DNA of 64,000 nt from Tenacibaculum holothuriorum. Lineage in GTDB: Bacteria; Bacteroidota; Bacteroidia; Flavobacteriales; Flavobacteriaceae. This document shows, one piece after another, positions 25,246-34,456 of this stretch (positions are counted from its first letter, which is position 1; each line of letters begins with the position of its first letter). The notes under the pieces were generated by a model. The model was not told the DNA's origin, ran no database searches, and was given only the letters and a program-made list of their open reading frames with translations. The stretch covers positions 124,001 through 188,000 of the forward strand of contig NZ_LAPZ01000002.1 of assembly GCF_002120225.1 (NCBI RefSeq). The letters are read 5' to 3'. The translations under genes and the position numbers were made by a program.

Positions 25246-25714
25246 TGATAAAGTTTTTTAAATTTTGTTCGTTCATATGGCATACTCTCCATTCATCGTA
25301 TACAGTTGCACCTGTACTTTTATAAAAGTTAACTGCTCCTGTATTCCAATCTAACACTTCCCAAGCTACACGTTTGCAATTGTTATCATACGCGTATTTT
25401 AATACACTTGTATACAATGCTTTTCCTGCTCCAATTCCTCTTTTGGTTTGGGTAACCATTAAATCTTCTAAATGGATTGCTTTTCCTTTCCAAGTAGAAT
25501 AACGCTCATAAAAAAGTGCCATTCCAATTACAATTCCATTTTCTTCAGCAACAAACGTTTTAAATTTAGGCTGGTTAAAAAATCCGTCTTGCAACAAATC
25601 TTCAACAGTAACCTCAACAGCTTCAGGTTCTTTTTCAAACACTGCTAATTCAACAATTAAATTATGAATTGCTGCTGCATCTTTAGCTTCACCAGGTCTA
25701 ATTATAAAACTCAT
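25232..25714 (-). CDS. GNAT acetyltransferase, diamine/spermidine N-acetyltransferase-like
   Basis: The 160-aa protein begins SFIIRPGEAKDAAAIHNLI. It has the acetyl-CoA pyrophosphate loop in VTQTKRGIGAGKALYTSV and the helix WNTGAVNFYKSTGA. The segment FYERYSTWKGKAIHLEDLMV is characteristic of the SSAT/thialysine acetyltransferase branch. It probably acetylates a small amine. It is first in an operon with lysC (14-nt overlap), driven by the promoter element at 25729-25736. Confidence 0.85.
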   Translation of the reverse strand: MSFIIRPGEAKDAAAIHNLIVELAVFEKEPEAVEVTVEDLLQDGFFNQPKFKTFVAEENGIVIGMALFYERYSTWKGKAIHLEDLMVTQTKRGIGAGKALYTSVLKYAYDNNCKRVAWEVLDWNTGAVNFYKSTGATVYDEWRVCHMNEQNLKNFINENF

Positions 25715-25728
25715 TTACTTTTTTTTAG

Positions 25729-25736
25729 CAAAGATA
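25729..25736 (-). promoter_or_regulatory. -7 element of the GNAT-lysC-acyltransferase operon
   Basis: Minus-strand TATCTTTG is an exact TAnnTTTG lying 14 nt upstream of the ATG at 25714. A TTG occurs 23 nt further upstream, at the edge of the allowed spacing. Confidence 0.6.
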
Positions 25737-25818
25737 CTTTTTATATTACTCAAGAAAAGCAAATGAAAAATTAAAACACATCAATTCAAATTGTTAAAAT
25801 TTTAATTTATCGAAATCG

Positions 25819-25849
25819 TTGTAGTTACATAAAAAAGTTGGCATATTTG
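25819..25849 (+). promoter_or_regulatory. probable fbp promoter
   Basis: TTG (25819-25821), 20 nt, then CATATTTG (25842-25849), which matches TAnnTTTG at all but the first base. It ends 23 nt before the ATG. Confidence 0.5.
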
Positions 25850-25872
25850 CAAATAAAACAACACGCTATATC

Positions 25873-26910
25873 ATGAACAATAAACATATGACTCTTGGTG
25901 AGTTTATTATTGATAATCAAAAACATTTTAAATACTCTTCGGGTGAATTATCGCGCTTAATTAACTCTATTCGTTTAGCTGCTAAAGTGGTAAACCACGA
26001 AATTAGAAAAGCTGGATTGGTAGATATAACTGGTGCTGCAGGTGATATTAATGCACAAGGAGAAGCACAACAAAAGTTAGATGTTTTAGCCAACGATTTA
26101 TTTAAACAAACCTTAATAAACAGAGAAATTGTTTGTGGTATTGCAAGTGAAGAAGAAGACGATTTTGTAATTGTTGAAGGAAAAAACAAAACAAACGATA
26201 ATAAGTATGTTTTATTAATGGATCCTTTAGATGGTTCGTCTAACATTGATGTTAATGTTTCTGTAGGGACTATTTTCTCTATTTACAGAAGAATTTCTCC
26301 TGAAGGAACTCCAGTTACAAAAGAAGATTTCTTACAAAAAGGAAGTGAGCAAGTAGCTGCTGGTTATGTAGTTTACGGAACTTCGACAATGTTAGTTTTT
26401 ACAACTGGTAAAGGCGTAAACGGATTCACATTAAATCCTGCAATCGGAACTTTCTACCTTTCGCATCCTAATATGACCTATCCAGAAATTGGAAAAATTT
26501 ACTCAGTTAGCGAAGGATATTTTACACATTTTCAAGAAGGAATGAAGCGCTACTTAGTGTATTGTAAAGAATTAAACAAAAAAGATAATCGTCCATACAC
26601 AGCTCGTTATATCGGTTCATTGGTTTCAGACTTCCATAGGAATATGATTAAAGGAGGGATTTATATTTATCCTGCAACTGAAATTACACCTAACGGAAAG
26701 TTACGTTTATTATACGAATGTAATCCTATGGCATTTATATGTGAGCAGGCAGGTGGTAAGGCTACTGACGGATTTACTAGAATCATGGACATTAAACCAA
26801 CCGAGTTACATCAACGTGTTCCGTTTTTCTGCGGAAGTAAACAAATGGTTGAAAAAGCTGAAGAATTTATGAGTGAATATTCTTTAGACGAAAAACCAAA
26901 ATATCAATAA
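25873..26910 (+). CDS. fbp: fructose-1,6-bisphosphatase, class I
   Basis: This is the gluconeogenic enzyme converting fructose 1,6-bisphosphate to fructose 6-phosphate. The 345-aa protein has the metal-binding [20 protein letters not shown], the preceding acidic run [10 protein letters not shown], the active-site [20 protein letters not shown] and the length usual for class I enzymes. ATG at 25873 gives [12 protein letters not shown], fitting the family. It is monocistronic, with its own promoter and a strong terminator. Confidence 0.96.
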   Translation: MNNKHMTLGEFIIDNQKHFKYSSGELSRLINSIRLAAKVVNHEIRKAGLVDITGAAGDINAQGEAQQKLDVLANDLFKQTLINREIVCGIASEEEDDFVIVEGKNKTNDNKYVLLMDPLDGSSNIDVNVSVGTIFSIYRRISPEGTPVTKEDFLQKGSEQVAAGYVVYGTSTMLVFTTGKGVNGFTLNPAIGTFYLSHPNMTYPEIGKIYSVSEGYFTHFQEGMKRYLVYCKELNKKDNRPYTARYIGSLVSDFHRNMIKGGIYIYPATEITPNGKLRLLYECNPMAFICEQAGGKATDGFTRIMDIKPTELHQRVPFFCGSKQMVEKAEEFMSEYSLDEKPKYQ

Positions 26911-26940
26911 TAACATTTATTTATACCAAAATAAATTTTG

Positions 26941-26974
26941 AATAAGGCAAACGGTTGTTTGCCTTATTTTTTTA
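26941..26974 (+). terminator. terminator of fbp
   Basis: A 12-bp perfect stem AATAAGGCAAAC (26941-26952) / GTTTGCCTTATT (26957-26968) with a GGTT loop is followed by a T run. Confidence 0.92.
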
Positions 26975-27029
26975 TGGTAAATTTACAGTGCAAAAATTGA
27001 AAAATTAATCACATAAAAATCAAATAATT

Positions 27030-27638
27030 ATGGCTTTTAAGTTACCAGAATTAGGATATGCTTACGACGCATTAGAACCACATATAGATGCTAGAACTAT
27101 GGAAATTCACCATAGCAAGCACCACAACGGATATACAACTAAGTTAAACGCTGCTATCGAAGGAACAGATTTAGAAGGAAAATCTATCGAAGATATTTTA
27201 ACAAACTTAGACATGAGCAATGGAGCTGTTCGTAATAATGGAGGTGGATTTTACAACCACTCTTTATTCTGGACAGTTATGAACCCAGAAGATAGAGGAT
27301 ATTTATCTGGAGAATTAAAAGACGCTATCGAAGCTGAATTTGGTTCGAAAGAAGCTTTTATCGATGCTTTTTCTAAAGCTGCTGCTACTCAGTTTGGTTC
27401 AGGATGGGCATGGTTATGTGTTCACAAAGGAGGAAAAGTAGAAGTTTGTTCTACTCCTAACCAAGACAACCCATTAATGCCAGGTGTTACTTGTGGAGGA
27501 ACTCCAATCTTAGGTTTAGATGTTTGGGAGCACGCTTACTACTTAAATTACCAAAACCGTCGTCCAGATTATATTGATGCTTTCTTTAAAGTAATCAACT
27601 GGAATGAAGTTGAAAGAAGATATGCTGAAGCTAAATAA
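27030..27638 (+). CDS. superoxide dismutase, Fe/Mn family
   Basis: The 202-aa enzyme dismutates superoxide in the cytoplasm. Metal ligands are visible as His in [11 protein letters not shown], His in FYNHSLFW, and Asp and His in [16 protein letters not shown]. The segment [15 protein letters not shown] is typical of the iron-preferring side of the family, but the metal cannot be fixed by eye. It lies between the fbp terminator and its own terminator, so it is a single-gene unit. No exact promoter consensus was found in the 55 bp upstream. Confidence 0.95.
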   Translation: MAFKLPELGYAYDALEPHIDARTMEIHHSKHHNGYTTKLNAAIEGTDLEGKSIEDILTNLDMSNGAVRNNGGGFYNHSLFWTVMNPEDRGYLSGELKDAIEAEFGSKEAFIDAFSKAAATQFGSGWAWLCVHKGGKVEVCSTPNQDNPLMPGVTCGGTPILGLDVWEHAYYLNYQNRRPDYIDAFFKVINWNEVERRYAEAK

Positions 27639-27656
27639 TTTTAGCTTTCTAAAAAT

Positions 27657-27688
27657 AAAAACCGAAGTTCAACTACTTCGGTTTTTTT
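27657..27688 (+). terminator. terminator of the superoxide dismutase gene
   Basis: A 10-bp stem AAAACCGAAG (27657-27666) / CTTCGGTTTT (27676-27685) with a 9-nt loop, followed by T residues. It may also serve the convergent downstream gene. Confidence 0.88.
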
Positions 27689-27721
27689 ATGTCTTGATTC
27701 TTGACTCTAAAAATCCTTTTT

Positions 27722-28870
27722 CTAAACAGACAAAGCTTGTTCTAAATCTTTCAATAGATCCTCTATATCCTCAATCCCCACACTTAAACGGATTAAAGAA
27801 TCTGTAATTCCAATTTTTAAACGTTCTTCTTCAGGAATTGAAGCATGTGTCATTGTAACAGGATGACTCACTAAGCTTTCTACACCTCCTAATGATTCTG
27901 CCAACGTAAATACCTGTAAGTTTTCTAAAAATGAAAAAGCAGTTTGTTTACTTTCGTCTTTTAATCGGAAAGAAACCATTCCGCCAAAATCTTTCATTTG
28001 TTTTTTAGCTATCTCATGATTCGGGTGCGATGAAAAACCTGGATAATATACTTCTCCTACTTTAGAATGATTTGCTAAAAATTCAGCCACAGTTTTTCCA
28101 TTTTCGCAATGACGTTGCATACGAACATGTAAGGTCTTTATACCTCTTAATGCTAAAAATGAATCCATCGGTCCTGCAATTGCTCCTGCTGCAAATTGTA
28201 TAAAATGGATTTCTTTTGCTAAATCTGCATTATTAACTATTAAAGCACCCATTACCAAATCGGAATGTCCTCCTAAATATTTGGTTGCCGAATGCATTAC
28301 TATATCTGCTCCTAAGTTTAGCGGTAGTTGCAAATACGGAGTCGCGAAAGTATTATCAACAGCTACCAAAATAGTAGAATCAATACTTTTTACTGTTTTA
28401 GTGATAGCTTCAATATCTGCAATTTTCATTAACGGATTCGTTGGAGTTTCTATCCAAATTAATTTGGTGTTTTCAGAAACCGCATTGGCTACACTTTCAA
28501 CTTCATCCATATTTACATATTGAAACTTCAAACCATATTTCTGAAATAGTCTTGTAAACATTCTGTAAGTTCCGCCATAAATATCATCTCCAGCAATAAC
28601 CTCGTCTCCTGGATTCAATGTTCTTAACACACAATCGATAGCTGCTAAACCTGAAGCAAATGCGAATCCGTGAGTCCCGTTTTCTAAAGAAGCAAATGCA
28701 TTTTCTAAAGCTGTTCGTGTTGGATTTGCTGCTCGAGAATATTCATATCCTTTATTTACACCTGGGCTAGTTTGTGCATACGTTGAGGTTTGAAATATCG
28801 GAGTCATAACCGAACCTGTAGCTTCTTCGTGTTTTTGACCTCCGTGTATGGTTTTGGTATTGAATTTCAT
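27722..28870 (-). CDS. trans-sulfuration PLP enzyme (cystathionine gamma-synthase/lyase family)
   Basis: The 382-aa enzyme has the family hallmarks: MTPIFQTSTYAQ near the N-terminus, YEYSRAANPTRTALE, FASGLAAIDCVL, the PLP Asp in VAVDNTFATPY and the PLP-binding Lys in MHSATKYLGGHSD. The C-terminal VESLVSHPVTMTHASI is typical of the gamma-synthase/gamma-lyase group. It likely works in methionine or cysteine interconversion. Synthase and lyase cannot be separated by eye. Confidence 0.9.
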   Translation of the reverse strand: MKFNTKTIHGGQKHEEATGSVMTPIFQTSTYAQTSPGVNKGYEYSRAANPTRTALENAFASLENGTHGFAFASGLAAIDCVLRTLNPGDEVIAGDDIYGGTYRMFTRLFQKYGLKFQYVNMDEVESVANAVSENTKLIWIETPTNPLMKIADIEAITKTVKSIDSTILVAVDNTFATPYLQLPLNLGADIVMHSATKYLGGHSDLVMGALIVNNADLAKEIHFIQFAAGAIAGPMDSFLALRGIKTLHVRMQRHCENGKTVAEFLANHSKVGEVYYPGFSSHPNHEIAKKQMKDFGGMVSFRLKDESKQTAFSFLENLQVFTLAESLGGVESLVSHPVTMTHASIPEEERLKIGITDSLIRLSVGIEDIEDLLKDLEQALSV

Positions 28871-28900
28871 TTTAATTTATTCTAATTAGTATAGTATTAC

Positions 28901-29470
28901 TTAGTCAATAATATCTTCAAATACTAGCTTATTATCTAATTTAGAAATACTAATAATTCTATATGTTGGAGCTATCCCTTTTCCGTTTGGTTTAAAATAT
29001 TCTATTTTAAATTCACGAGGTTTTTCATAGTTTATTGTACTCAGTTTTCCTATAAATCTCTCCTTTTCTTGTGGAAAATAAAAATGACCAGAAATAGTAT
29101 CTGTAAAATTATCTGCCGATTTAATTTGCTCTATTAACCTTTCTTTATCTAAATCTGAGATTTCTATTTCAAACTTATGGTAGTAGTCTCTAACACCTCC
29201 ATTTTCATTATGTAATATTTTAAAATCATCATTCAGCTCAATTTTATGTTCTGAAAGATATTTCTTCACATCTGACTTAAAGAATAGATAATCATCAAAC
29301 ACAAATGATAAAATCAAAAGAACTACAACTAAAGTCAGTATTCTTGAGATTATTATTCCCAGTTTTCTATTTCCTAATTTCTTAGGAATCCAAAAACTCA
29401 AATAAATAATTCCAAATAATATTAGAAGTATAACTATTAAAATCAGCACATATGAGAGAAGAATATTCAT
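28901..29470 (-). CDS. membrane-anchored protein of unknown function
   Basis: The 189-aa protein has two N-terminal membrane helices (about residues 5-27 and 37-60) and a C-terminal soluble domain with mixed strands (FKILHNENGGVRDYYHKFEI, SGHFYFPQEKERFIGKL). No family was recognised. It starts 7 nt after the stop of the DinB-like gene, so the two are probably cotranscribed. Confidence 0.7.
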   Translation of the reverse strand: MNILLSYVLILIVILLILFGIIYLSFWIPKKLGNRKLGIIISRILTLVVVLLILSFVFDDYLFFKSDVKKYLSEHKIELNDDFKILHNENGGVRDYYHKFEIEISDLDKERLIEQIKSADNFTDTISGHFYFPQEKERFIGKLSTINYEKPREFKIEYFKPNGKGIAPTYRIISISKLDNKLVFEDIID

Positions 29471-29477
29471 TTAATTC

Positions 29478-29933
29478 TTACACCAACTTTACCAAAGCCA
29501 TAATAATTCCTAAATGGATTCCTTCATGCAAATTATTGAATGCTATGGCACGTTCTATTGAGGTTAATTCGAATCCCATACTTGTCATATAAGGCGTGTA
29601 TTCTGTAAAGATTCCTGCTTCGAAATCTTCTTTTAACGTATCTGGTAATCCTAGTAATAACTCTTTTACTTCCTCAAATTCTTCTTCAGTAAATGTTTTA
29701 GAAGGCGAAGTTCCTTTTCTATACTTTTCAATTAAATCATCAGGAACTAAACATTGATTTCCTGATAGATTATATTGCAACAATTGTTGAGTTACTACCA
29801 AGTGTGCAACATTCCATGCAATATTATTTTTAAATCCTTCAGGAATTGTATGTAATTGCTCTAACGATAATCCTTCAATCTTTTGTAAAACAATTTCTCT
29901 CGATTTTTTTAAAACCTCAAATTCTGTATTCAT
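29478..29933 (-). CDS. DinB-superfamily protein
   Basis: The 151-aa protein fits the DinB/YfiT four-helix bundle. Three possible metal-binding His are seen: one in NIAWNVAHLVVTQQ (helix 2) and two in NNLHEGIHLGIIM (helix 4), with the usual spacing. Members are metal-dependent and some are thiol transferases, but no substrate can be named here. It shares its transcription unit with the following membrane protein gene and is divergent from the ArsC/Spx-like gene 43 nt away. Confidence 0.85.
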   Translation of the reverse strand: MNTEFEVLKKSREIVLQKIEGLSLEQLHTIPEGFKNNIAWNVAHLVVTQQLLQYNLSGNQCLVPDDLIEKYRKGTSPSKTFTEEEFEEVKELLLGLPDTLKEDFEAGIFTEYTPYMTSMGFELTSIERAIAFNNLHEGIHLGIIMALVKLV

Positions 29934-29975
29934 TTTTCTGACTATTTTAGCGAAATCAAAGATACTTATTTAAAG

Positions 29976-30323
29976 ATGAAGAAAGTTTATTTTTTACAAA
30001 CCTGCGATACTTGTAGAAGAATTTTAAAAGAGGTAAATCTTGACGGATTTGAAAAGCAAGAAATAAAAACCAATCCAATCACTGTTGCTCAATTAGAAGA
30101 AATGAGAGCGATGACAACCGACTATGAGAGCTTATTTAATAAAAGAGCGAAGTTGTATAGAGAAATGGATTTGAAAAATCAGAATTTATCTGACAAAGAT
30201 TATAAGCAATATATTTTAGATGAATACACTTTTTTAAAGCGTCCAGTTTTTATTGTTGATAACGAAATATTTATTGGTAATAGTAAAAAAGTGGTAGAAA
30301 CTTTAAAAAGTAAATTAGTATAA
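29976..30323 (+). CDS. ArsC/Spx-family thioredoxin-fold protein
   Basis: The 115-aa protein has the N-terminal redox site YFLQTCDTCRRIL (CXXC) and the ArsC/Spx-like remainder: the helix ITVAQLEEM, YESLFNKRAKLYRE and the cis-Pro region TFLKRPVFIVDNEIFIG. The CXXC differs from the single Cys of classical glutaredoxin-linked arsenate reductase and resembles YffB/Spx-like proteins, so arsenate reduction is doubtful. A bidirectional terminator directly follows. Confidence 0.85.
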   Translation: MKKVYFLQTCDTCRRILKEVNLDGFEKQEIKTNPITVAQLEEMRAMTTDYESLFNKRAKLYREMDLKNQNLSDKDYKQYILDEYTFLKRPVFIVDNEIFIGNSKKVVETLKSKLV

Positions 30324-30353
30324 AAAAAGCAGAAGTTAAACTTCTGCTTTTTT
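30323..30353. terminator. bidirectional terminator between convergent genes
   Basis: A long stem AAAAAAGCAGAAG (30323-30335) / CTTCTGCTTTTTT (30341-30353) with a TTAAA loop is flanked by A and T runs. Confidence 0.9.
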
Positions 30354-30355
30354 AT

Positions 30356-30832
30356 TTAGTTAGATGCAACTTTATCTTTTGTTGAGGCTAACAAAGAAGC
30401 TAACTCATCTTTTGTTATCTTGGTTTTAATTCCTAATAGAACCATTTTATCACTTTTACCACTAGCTCTTACTACAATTTCTCTTACATAACCTGCTTTT
30501 TCAATAAATAAAACTTCAGCTTTTCCTCCTTTTTCTTTGGCTCTTACCAACGTTTTTAAATTGTTTTTTCTTGAAAAGCGATTAAAATCTTTTGACACTG
30601 AGCTATCTTCATTATCAAAAATCATTACTTTAAAGTCACTTGATTTTTTCAAAAGATTCTTTATCTCTTCATTATCTTCTTCATCAAAAAAAGAACCCGC
30701 AAAAGAACTTGATAAGTTTATAGAAAACGCCGATTTATCTTTATGGTTCTTATAAAATTGTTTGAACTTTGCTTCTTGAGCAGTAATCGTTAATAAAAAG
30801 AAGCAGAATAATGCTGTTAAAATTCGTTTCAT
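30356..30832 (-). CDS. DUF4252 secreted protein
   Basis: The 158-aa precursor has a signal peptide (LTALFCFFLLTITAQ) without a lipobox. The mature part fits DUF4252: a helical DEEDNEEIKNLLKKS segment, a strand FKVMIFDNED, and the end EIVVRASGKSDKMVLLGI plus ITKDELASLLAST. The function is unknown in this family. ATG at 30832 is chosen because it starts the signal peptide; the open frame extends 20 residues upstream towards the tRNA terminator. Confidence 0.82.
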   Translation of the reverse strand: MKRILTALFCFFLLTITAQEAKFKQFYKNHKDKSAFSINLSSSFAGSFFDEEDNEEIKNLLKKSSDFKVMIFDNEDSSVSKDFNRFSRKNNLKTLVRAKEKGGKAEVLFIEKAGYVREIVVRASGKSDKMVLLGIKTKITKDELASLLASTKDKVASN

Positions 30833-30891
30833 AATATGGTTTGTTTTAGTTATATCATGAAGACGAGCAGCAATAAAATTTGTTACAAACA

Positions 30892-30924
30892 AAAAAGTCT
30901 TAACTAAAATAGCTAAGACTTTTT
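30892..30924 (-). terminator. terminator of the first tRNA-Gln gene
   Basis: An 11-bp stem AAAAAGTCTTA (30892-30902) / TAAGACTTTTT (30914-30924) starts 3 nt past the tRNA 3' end on the minus strand. Confidence 0.85.
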
Positions 30925-30927
30925 AAG

Positions 30928-30998
30928 TTGTCCCACTAGGACTCGAACCTAGAATAACGGCACCAAAAACCGGTGTGTTACCATTACACCATGGGACA
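30928..30998 (-). tRNA. tRNA-Gln(TTG), copy 1
   Basis: The 71-nt cloverleaf read on the minus strand has acceptor stem TGTCCCA / TGGGACA, D-arm GTGTAATGGTAACAC, anticodon loop TTTTGGT with anticodon TTG (30964-30966), and T-arm CTAGGTTCGAGTCCTAG. The anticodon stem has a C-T mismatch at the 27-43 position and a T-G wobble at 31-39. CCA is not encoded. It has its own promoter and terminator. Confidence 0.93.
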
Positions 30999-31006
30999 GT
31001 GTACTG

Positions 31007-31014
31007 CAAATATA
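31007..31014 (-). promoter_or_regulatory. -7 element of tRNA-Gln copy 1
   Basis: Minus-strand TATATTTG is exact and ends 8 nt before the mature tRNA 5' end. The bases upstream (GTTTG and T-rich) match those of the second copy. Confidence 0.6.
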
Positions 31015-31061
31015 AAAACAAACTTTTATATTTAAAACTGCAATAAACATTTTTTAGAAAA

Positions 31062-31087
31062 AAATCCTTACGAGTTCGTAAGGATTT
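31062..31087 (-). terminator. terminator of the second tRNA-Gln gene
   Basis: An 11-bp stem AAATCCTTACG (31062-31072) / CGTAAGGATTT (31077-31087) with a 4-nt loop begins 2 nt past the tRNA and is followed by T-rich sequence on the minus strand. Confidence 0.88.
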
Positions 31088-31089
31088 AG

Positions 31090-31160
31090 TTGGCCTACAA
31101 GGACTCGAACCTTGAATATCGGTACCAAAAACCGGTGTGTTACCATTACACCATAGGCCA
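31090..31160 (-). tRNA. tRNA-Gln(TTG), copy 2
   Basis: A 71-nt cloverleaf with acceptor TGGCCTA / TAGGCCA, the same D-arm and anticodon loop as copy 1 (anticodon TTG at 31126-31128), and T-arm CAAGGTTCGAGTCCTTG. The outermost anticodon-stem pair is a C-A mismatch. The acceptor and T stems differ from copy 1, so the copies are not a recent duplication. CCA is not encoded. Confidence 0.93.
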
Positions 31161-31177
31161 ATTGCTTATTGCGGGTG

Positions 31178-31207
31178 CAAATATAAAACAAACTTTTAAT
31201 TCGACAA
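31178..31207 (-). promoter_or_regulatory. promoter of tRNA-Gln copy 2
   Basis: On the minus strand TTG (31205-31207), 19 nt, then TATATTTG (31178-31185), an exact consensus match ending 17 nt before the tRNA. Confidence 0.7.
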
Positions 31208-31311
31208 ATTTTTTGTGTTTTTTTTCATTTAACACAACTTTATCGCCTTGTAGTTCTTTATAAGTTAATCAAAGTTATATTTTTGTTTCGCTTAAAATAT
31301 CTAGCACTTAA

Positions 31312-31319
31312 TACATTTG
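31312..31319 (+). promoter_or_regulatory. -7 element of the DUF2723 gene
   Basis: TACATTTG is exact and ends 20 nt before the ATG. A second exact element, TATTTTTG, lies at 31278-31285. Confidence 0.55.
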
Positions 31320-31339
31320 CATAAATTTTCAACAAAACT

Positions 31340-34300
31340 ATGAGCAATTTTAGCTATAAAAAGTGGAATACAATTTTAGGGTGGGTTTCTTTTGCTATTG
31401 CATTAATTACCTACACACTAACTCTTGAACCTACAGTGAGTTCTTGGGATTGTGGTGAGTATATATCTACCGCAGTAAAGTTAGAGGTAGGACATCCACC
31501 GGGTGCACCATTATTCCAAATGTTAGGAGCATTCTTTGCAATGTTTACTAACGATCCTACACAATGGGCAAAAATGGTAAACTTTATGTCTGCCCTAGCT
31601 AGTGCTTTTACTATTTTATTTATGTTTTGGAGTATTACCAATTTGGCTAAAAAAATGGCTACTCAAAACGACAAGTTTAGTAATGGAGAAAAAATTGCTG
31701 TTCTAGGTAGTGGTTTAGTTGGAGCTTTAGCTTATACTTTTTCTGATAGCTTTTGGTTTAGTGCTGTTGAAGGTGAAGTATATGCAATGTCATCATTCTT
31801 AATGGCTTTATTATTTTGGTTAGGATTGAAATGGGAGAGTGAAATCCACGAACCTAGAGGACATAAGTGGCTTGTATTAATAAGTTTTGTTGTTGGTTTA
31901 TCTTTCGGAGTACACATCTTATCATTATTGGTAATTCCATCAATCGTAATGTTGTATTTCTTTAAAACTTATAAAGACATCAACTTAAAAACTACTGCTA
32001 TAGCTACGGTAATTTCTATTCTTGTTTTAGCTGGTGTATTCAAGTTTTTATTTCCTTTTACTTTAAAATTCTTTAGTATTTCTGAATTATTTTTCATCAA
32101 TCAAATAGGATTACCTTATAACTCAGGAACTATTATTGCTGGAATCATTTTAATAGGTTTATTTATTTACGGATTAAAAGTTACTCGTAAGAAAAACTTA
32201 GTAGGAGCAAACACGTTAATCTTATCGGTACTATTTATTATGATAGGATTTTCTTCATGGTTAATGCTTCCTATTCGCGCAAATGCCGATACTGTTATTA
32301 ATGAAAATAATCCATCAAGTGCACGAGAATTATTAGCATACTATAATCGTGAACAATATGGTGATGCCAATGTTTTTTACGATAAGTACTACTCTTTTAA
32401 TTACGATAGAGATCAAGACGAATCGAACCCGTATAAAGACGATAAGCCTAAATACGAAAAACGTAATGGTAAATACGAAATCGTAAACAACTATAAAAAC
32501 GTATTACCAAATTACTCTAGCAAACACAAAGGGTTTATACCAAGAATGGTAAATCCTGCTTCAGAACAACATTACAAACAAATAGCCGGAATACCAGCTC
32601 GTAGTAAAAGAAGACCTACATTTTTAGAGAACATGAAATTTATGGTCGACTATCAGTTCGGATATATGTACGGTCGTTATTTTATGTGGAATTTTGTAGG
32701 TCGCCAAAACGATGCTCAAGGTCATTTGGATTTTGAAAACGGAAACTGGTTAAGTGGAATAGATTTTATTGATGAAATGCGTTTAGGTCCACAAAACAAT
32801 CTTCCTGAAGAAATTAAAAACAACAAAGGGCGTAATAAATACTATTTCTTACCATTAATCTTAGGGCTAATTGGTTTGTTATATCAAGCTCAAAAAGACA
32901 AAAAGAATGTATATGTACTAACATTATTCTTTGTCTTTACTGGTTTTGCAATTATATTTTACACCAACCCAAAACCTTTTGAACCTCGTGAACGTGATTA
33001 TGCTGTTGTAGGTTCTTTCTATGTATTCGCTATGTGGATTGGTTTTGGAGTACTCGCTTTATACGATTTTTTAAAATCTTATGCAGACAAAAAAGTGGTA
33101 GCAACCGCAGTATCAACCGTATCTCTGTTAGCAGTTCCTACATTAATGGGATTCCAAAATTGGGATGATCATGATAGAGCAGATCGTTATACTGCTCAAT
33201 TAAATGCACAAACGTATTTAGAGAGTTGTGATCCGAATGCAATTATTTTTACCATAGGAGATAATGATACGTTCCCGCTTTGGTATATGCAGCAAATGGA
33301 AGGTGTTAGAACCGATATTAAACTTGTTAACACTAGTTTATTTGCTACCGATTGGTATATCGATCAAATGAAAAAGAAAACCTATGAAGCAGACCCAATA
33401 CCATCTAGATTAAAACATGATCAGTATAAATACGGTACACTTGATGTAGCATATCATTACCCACTTCCTCAATTAAAAGATTCTATCATTTCATTAAATG
33501 ATTTTATGAGATGGATTGAAAGTGACAATGATGCAACTTACCTTGAAGTTAGAGAAGGTATTAAAGAAAAGTTTTACCCAACTAATAAAATTAGAATTCC
33601 TGTTAACAAGAAAAATGCCATAGAATCTGGTATTGTTGATCCTAAAGACGCTGATAAAATCGTAGATTATATCGATGTAACTATTGATGAACAAGGATTA
33701 ACTAAAAATCGAATTTTAATGTTAGACATCTTAAATAATTTTGATTGGAAACGCCCTATATATTTTACTGGTGGTGCTAATGCCGATGAAGAATACATCT
33801 GGTTAAAAGATTATTTACAATTAGATGGAATGGCGTATAAACTAGTTCCTATAAAAACTTCAAACAAAGGAAAATCTATGTTTGATATGGGAAGAATCGA
33901 CCCTGAAAAAATGTATGCTAATATTAAAAAATGGGATTGGAAAACAATTAACAACGGTAAAATTTATTTAGACGAACAAAGTAAAAGAAACGCTATTTCT
34001 ATGCGAAATAACTTAATGCGCTTGTCTGAAGAATTCTTAATGAAAGGAGATTCTGTTAAAGCAAAAGATGTTCTTGATTTATCGTTATACAAAATGCCAA
34101 TTAAAGATTTTGGTCACTATAGTATTTCTTTAGGCTACCCTGAATTATATTATAGAATCGGAGATATAGAAAAAGCAAGAGAAACTGCTGAGACTTTAAT
34201 TGACATCTTTCAACAAAGGCTTAAGTATTATAGTACGTTTAGAGGTAGAGATACAGATTTAATTTTAGATAATTTAGAAACTAATTTATATATGTATCAA

Positions 34301-34453
34301 AACCTGTTAACTCAAATAATGAGGTATGACAAGGACAAAGATTATAAAAACAAACAAGAAAATAATTTTATAGAGCATTATCGTTTATTTAAACATTTAA
34401 TGCCGGAAGAGGAAAGGCAACCTATACAACAGCTAGATACTATAAAACCTTAA
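31340..34453 (+). CDS. DUF2723 large integral membrane protein (GT-C-like glycosyltransferase family)
   Basis: The 1037-aa protein begins with about a dozen membrane helices. Near the N-terminus are the acidic loop LEPTVSSWDCGEYI and GHPPGAPLFQMLG, matching DUF2723, a family related to protein O-mannosyltransferase-like GT-C enzymes. A soluble insert (about residues 335-480) is rich in Lys, Asp and Tyr. The C-terminal soluble part (about residue 620 onward) includes IIFTIGDNDTFPLWYMQQ and a helical end. The likely role is transfer of a lipid-linked sugar at the periplasmic face; this is inference. A polysaccharide deacetylase gene follows after 3 nt. Confidence 0.85.
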   Translation: MSNFSYKKWNTILGWVSFAIALITYTLTLEPTVSSWDCGEYISTAVKLEVGHPPGAPLFQMLGAFFAMFTNDPTQWAKMVNFMSALASAFTILFMFWSITNLAKKMATQNDKFSNGEKIAVLGSGLVGALAYTFSDSFWFSAVEGEVYAMSSFLMALLFWLGLKWESEIHEPRGHKWLVLISFVVGLSFGVHILSLLVIPSIVMLYFFKTYKDINLKTTAIATVISILVLAGVFKFLFPFTLKFFSISELFFINQIGLPYNSGTIIAGIILIGLFIYGLKVTRKKNLVGANTLILSVLFIMIGFSSWLMLPIRANADTVINENNPSSARELLAYYNREQYGDANVFYDKYYSFNYDRDQDESNPYKDDKPKYEKRNGKYEIVNNYKNVLPNYSSKHKGFIPRMVNPASEQHYKQIAGIPARSKRRPTFLENMKFMVDYQFGYMYGRYFMWNFVGRQNDAQGHLDFENGNWLSGIDFIDEMRLGPQNNLPEEIKNNKGRNKYYFLPLILGLIGLLYQAQKDKKNVYVLTLFFVFTGFAIIFYTNPKPFEPRERDYAVVGSFYVFAMWIGFGVLALYDFLKSYADKKVVATAVSTVSLLAVPTLMGFQNWDDHDRADRYTAQLNAQTYLESCDPNAIIFTIGDNDTFPLWYMQQMEGVRTDIKLVNTSLFATDWYIDQMKKKTYEADPIPSRLKHDQYKYGTLDVAYHYPLPQLKDSIISLNDFMRWIESDNDATYLEVREGIKEKFYPTNKIRIPVNKKNAIESGIVDPKDADKIVDYIDVTIDEQGLTKNRILMLDILNNFDWKRPIYFTGGANADEEYIWLKDYLQLDGMAYKLVPIKTSNKGKSMFDMGRIDPEKMYANIKKWDWKTINNGKIYLDEQSKRNAISMRNNLMRLSEEFLMKGDSVKAKDVLDLSLYKMPIKDFGHYSISLGYPELYYRIGDIEKARETAETLIDIFQQRLKYYSTFRGRDTDLILDNLETNLYMYQNLLTQIMRYDKDKDYKNKQENNFIEHYRLFKHLMPEEERQPIQQLDTIKP

Positions 34454-34456
34454 TAA

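Noticed and set aside
30928-31160. Possible integrative element at the tRNA pair
   Set aside because: No integrase gene and no partial tRNA duplication (attachment site) is present within several kb. The genes on both sides are ordinary chromosomal genes.
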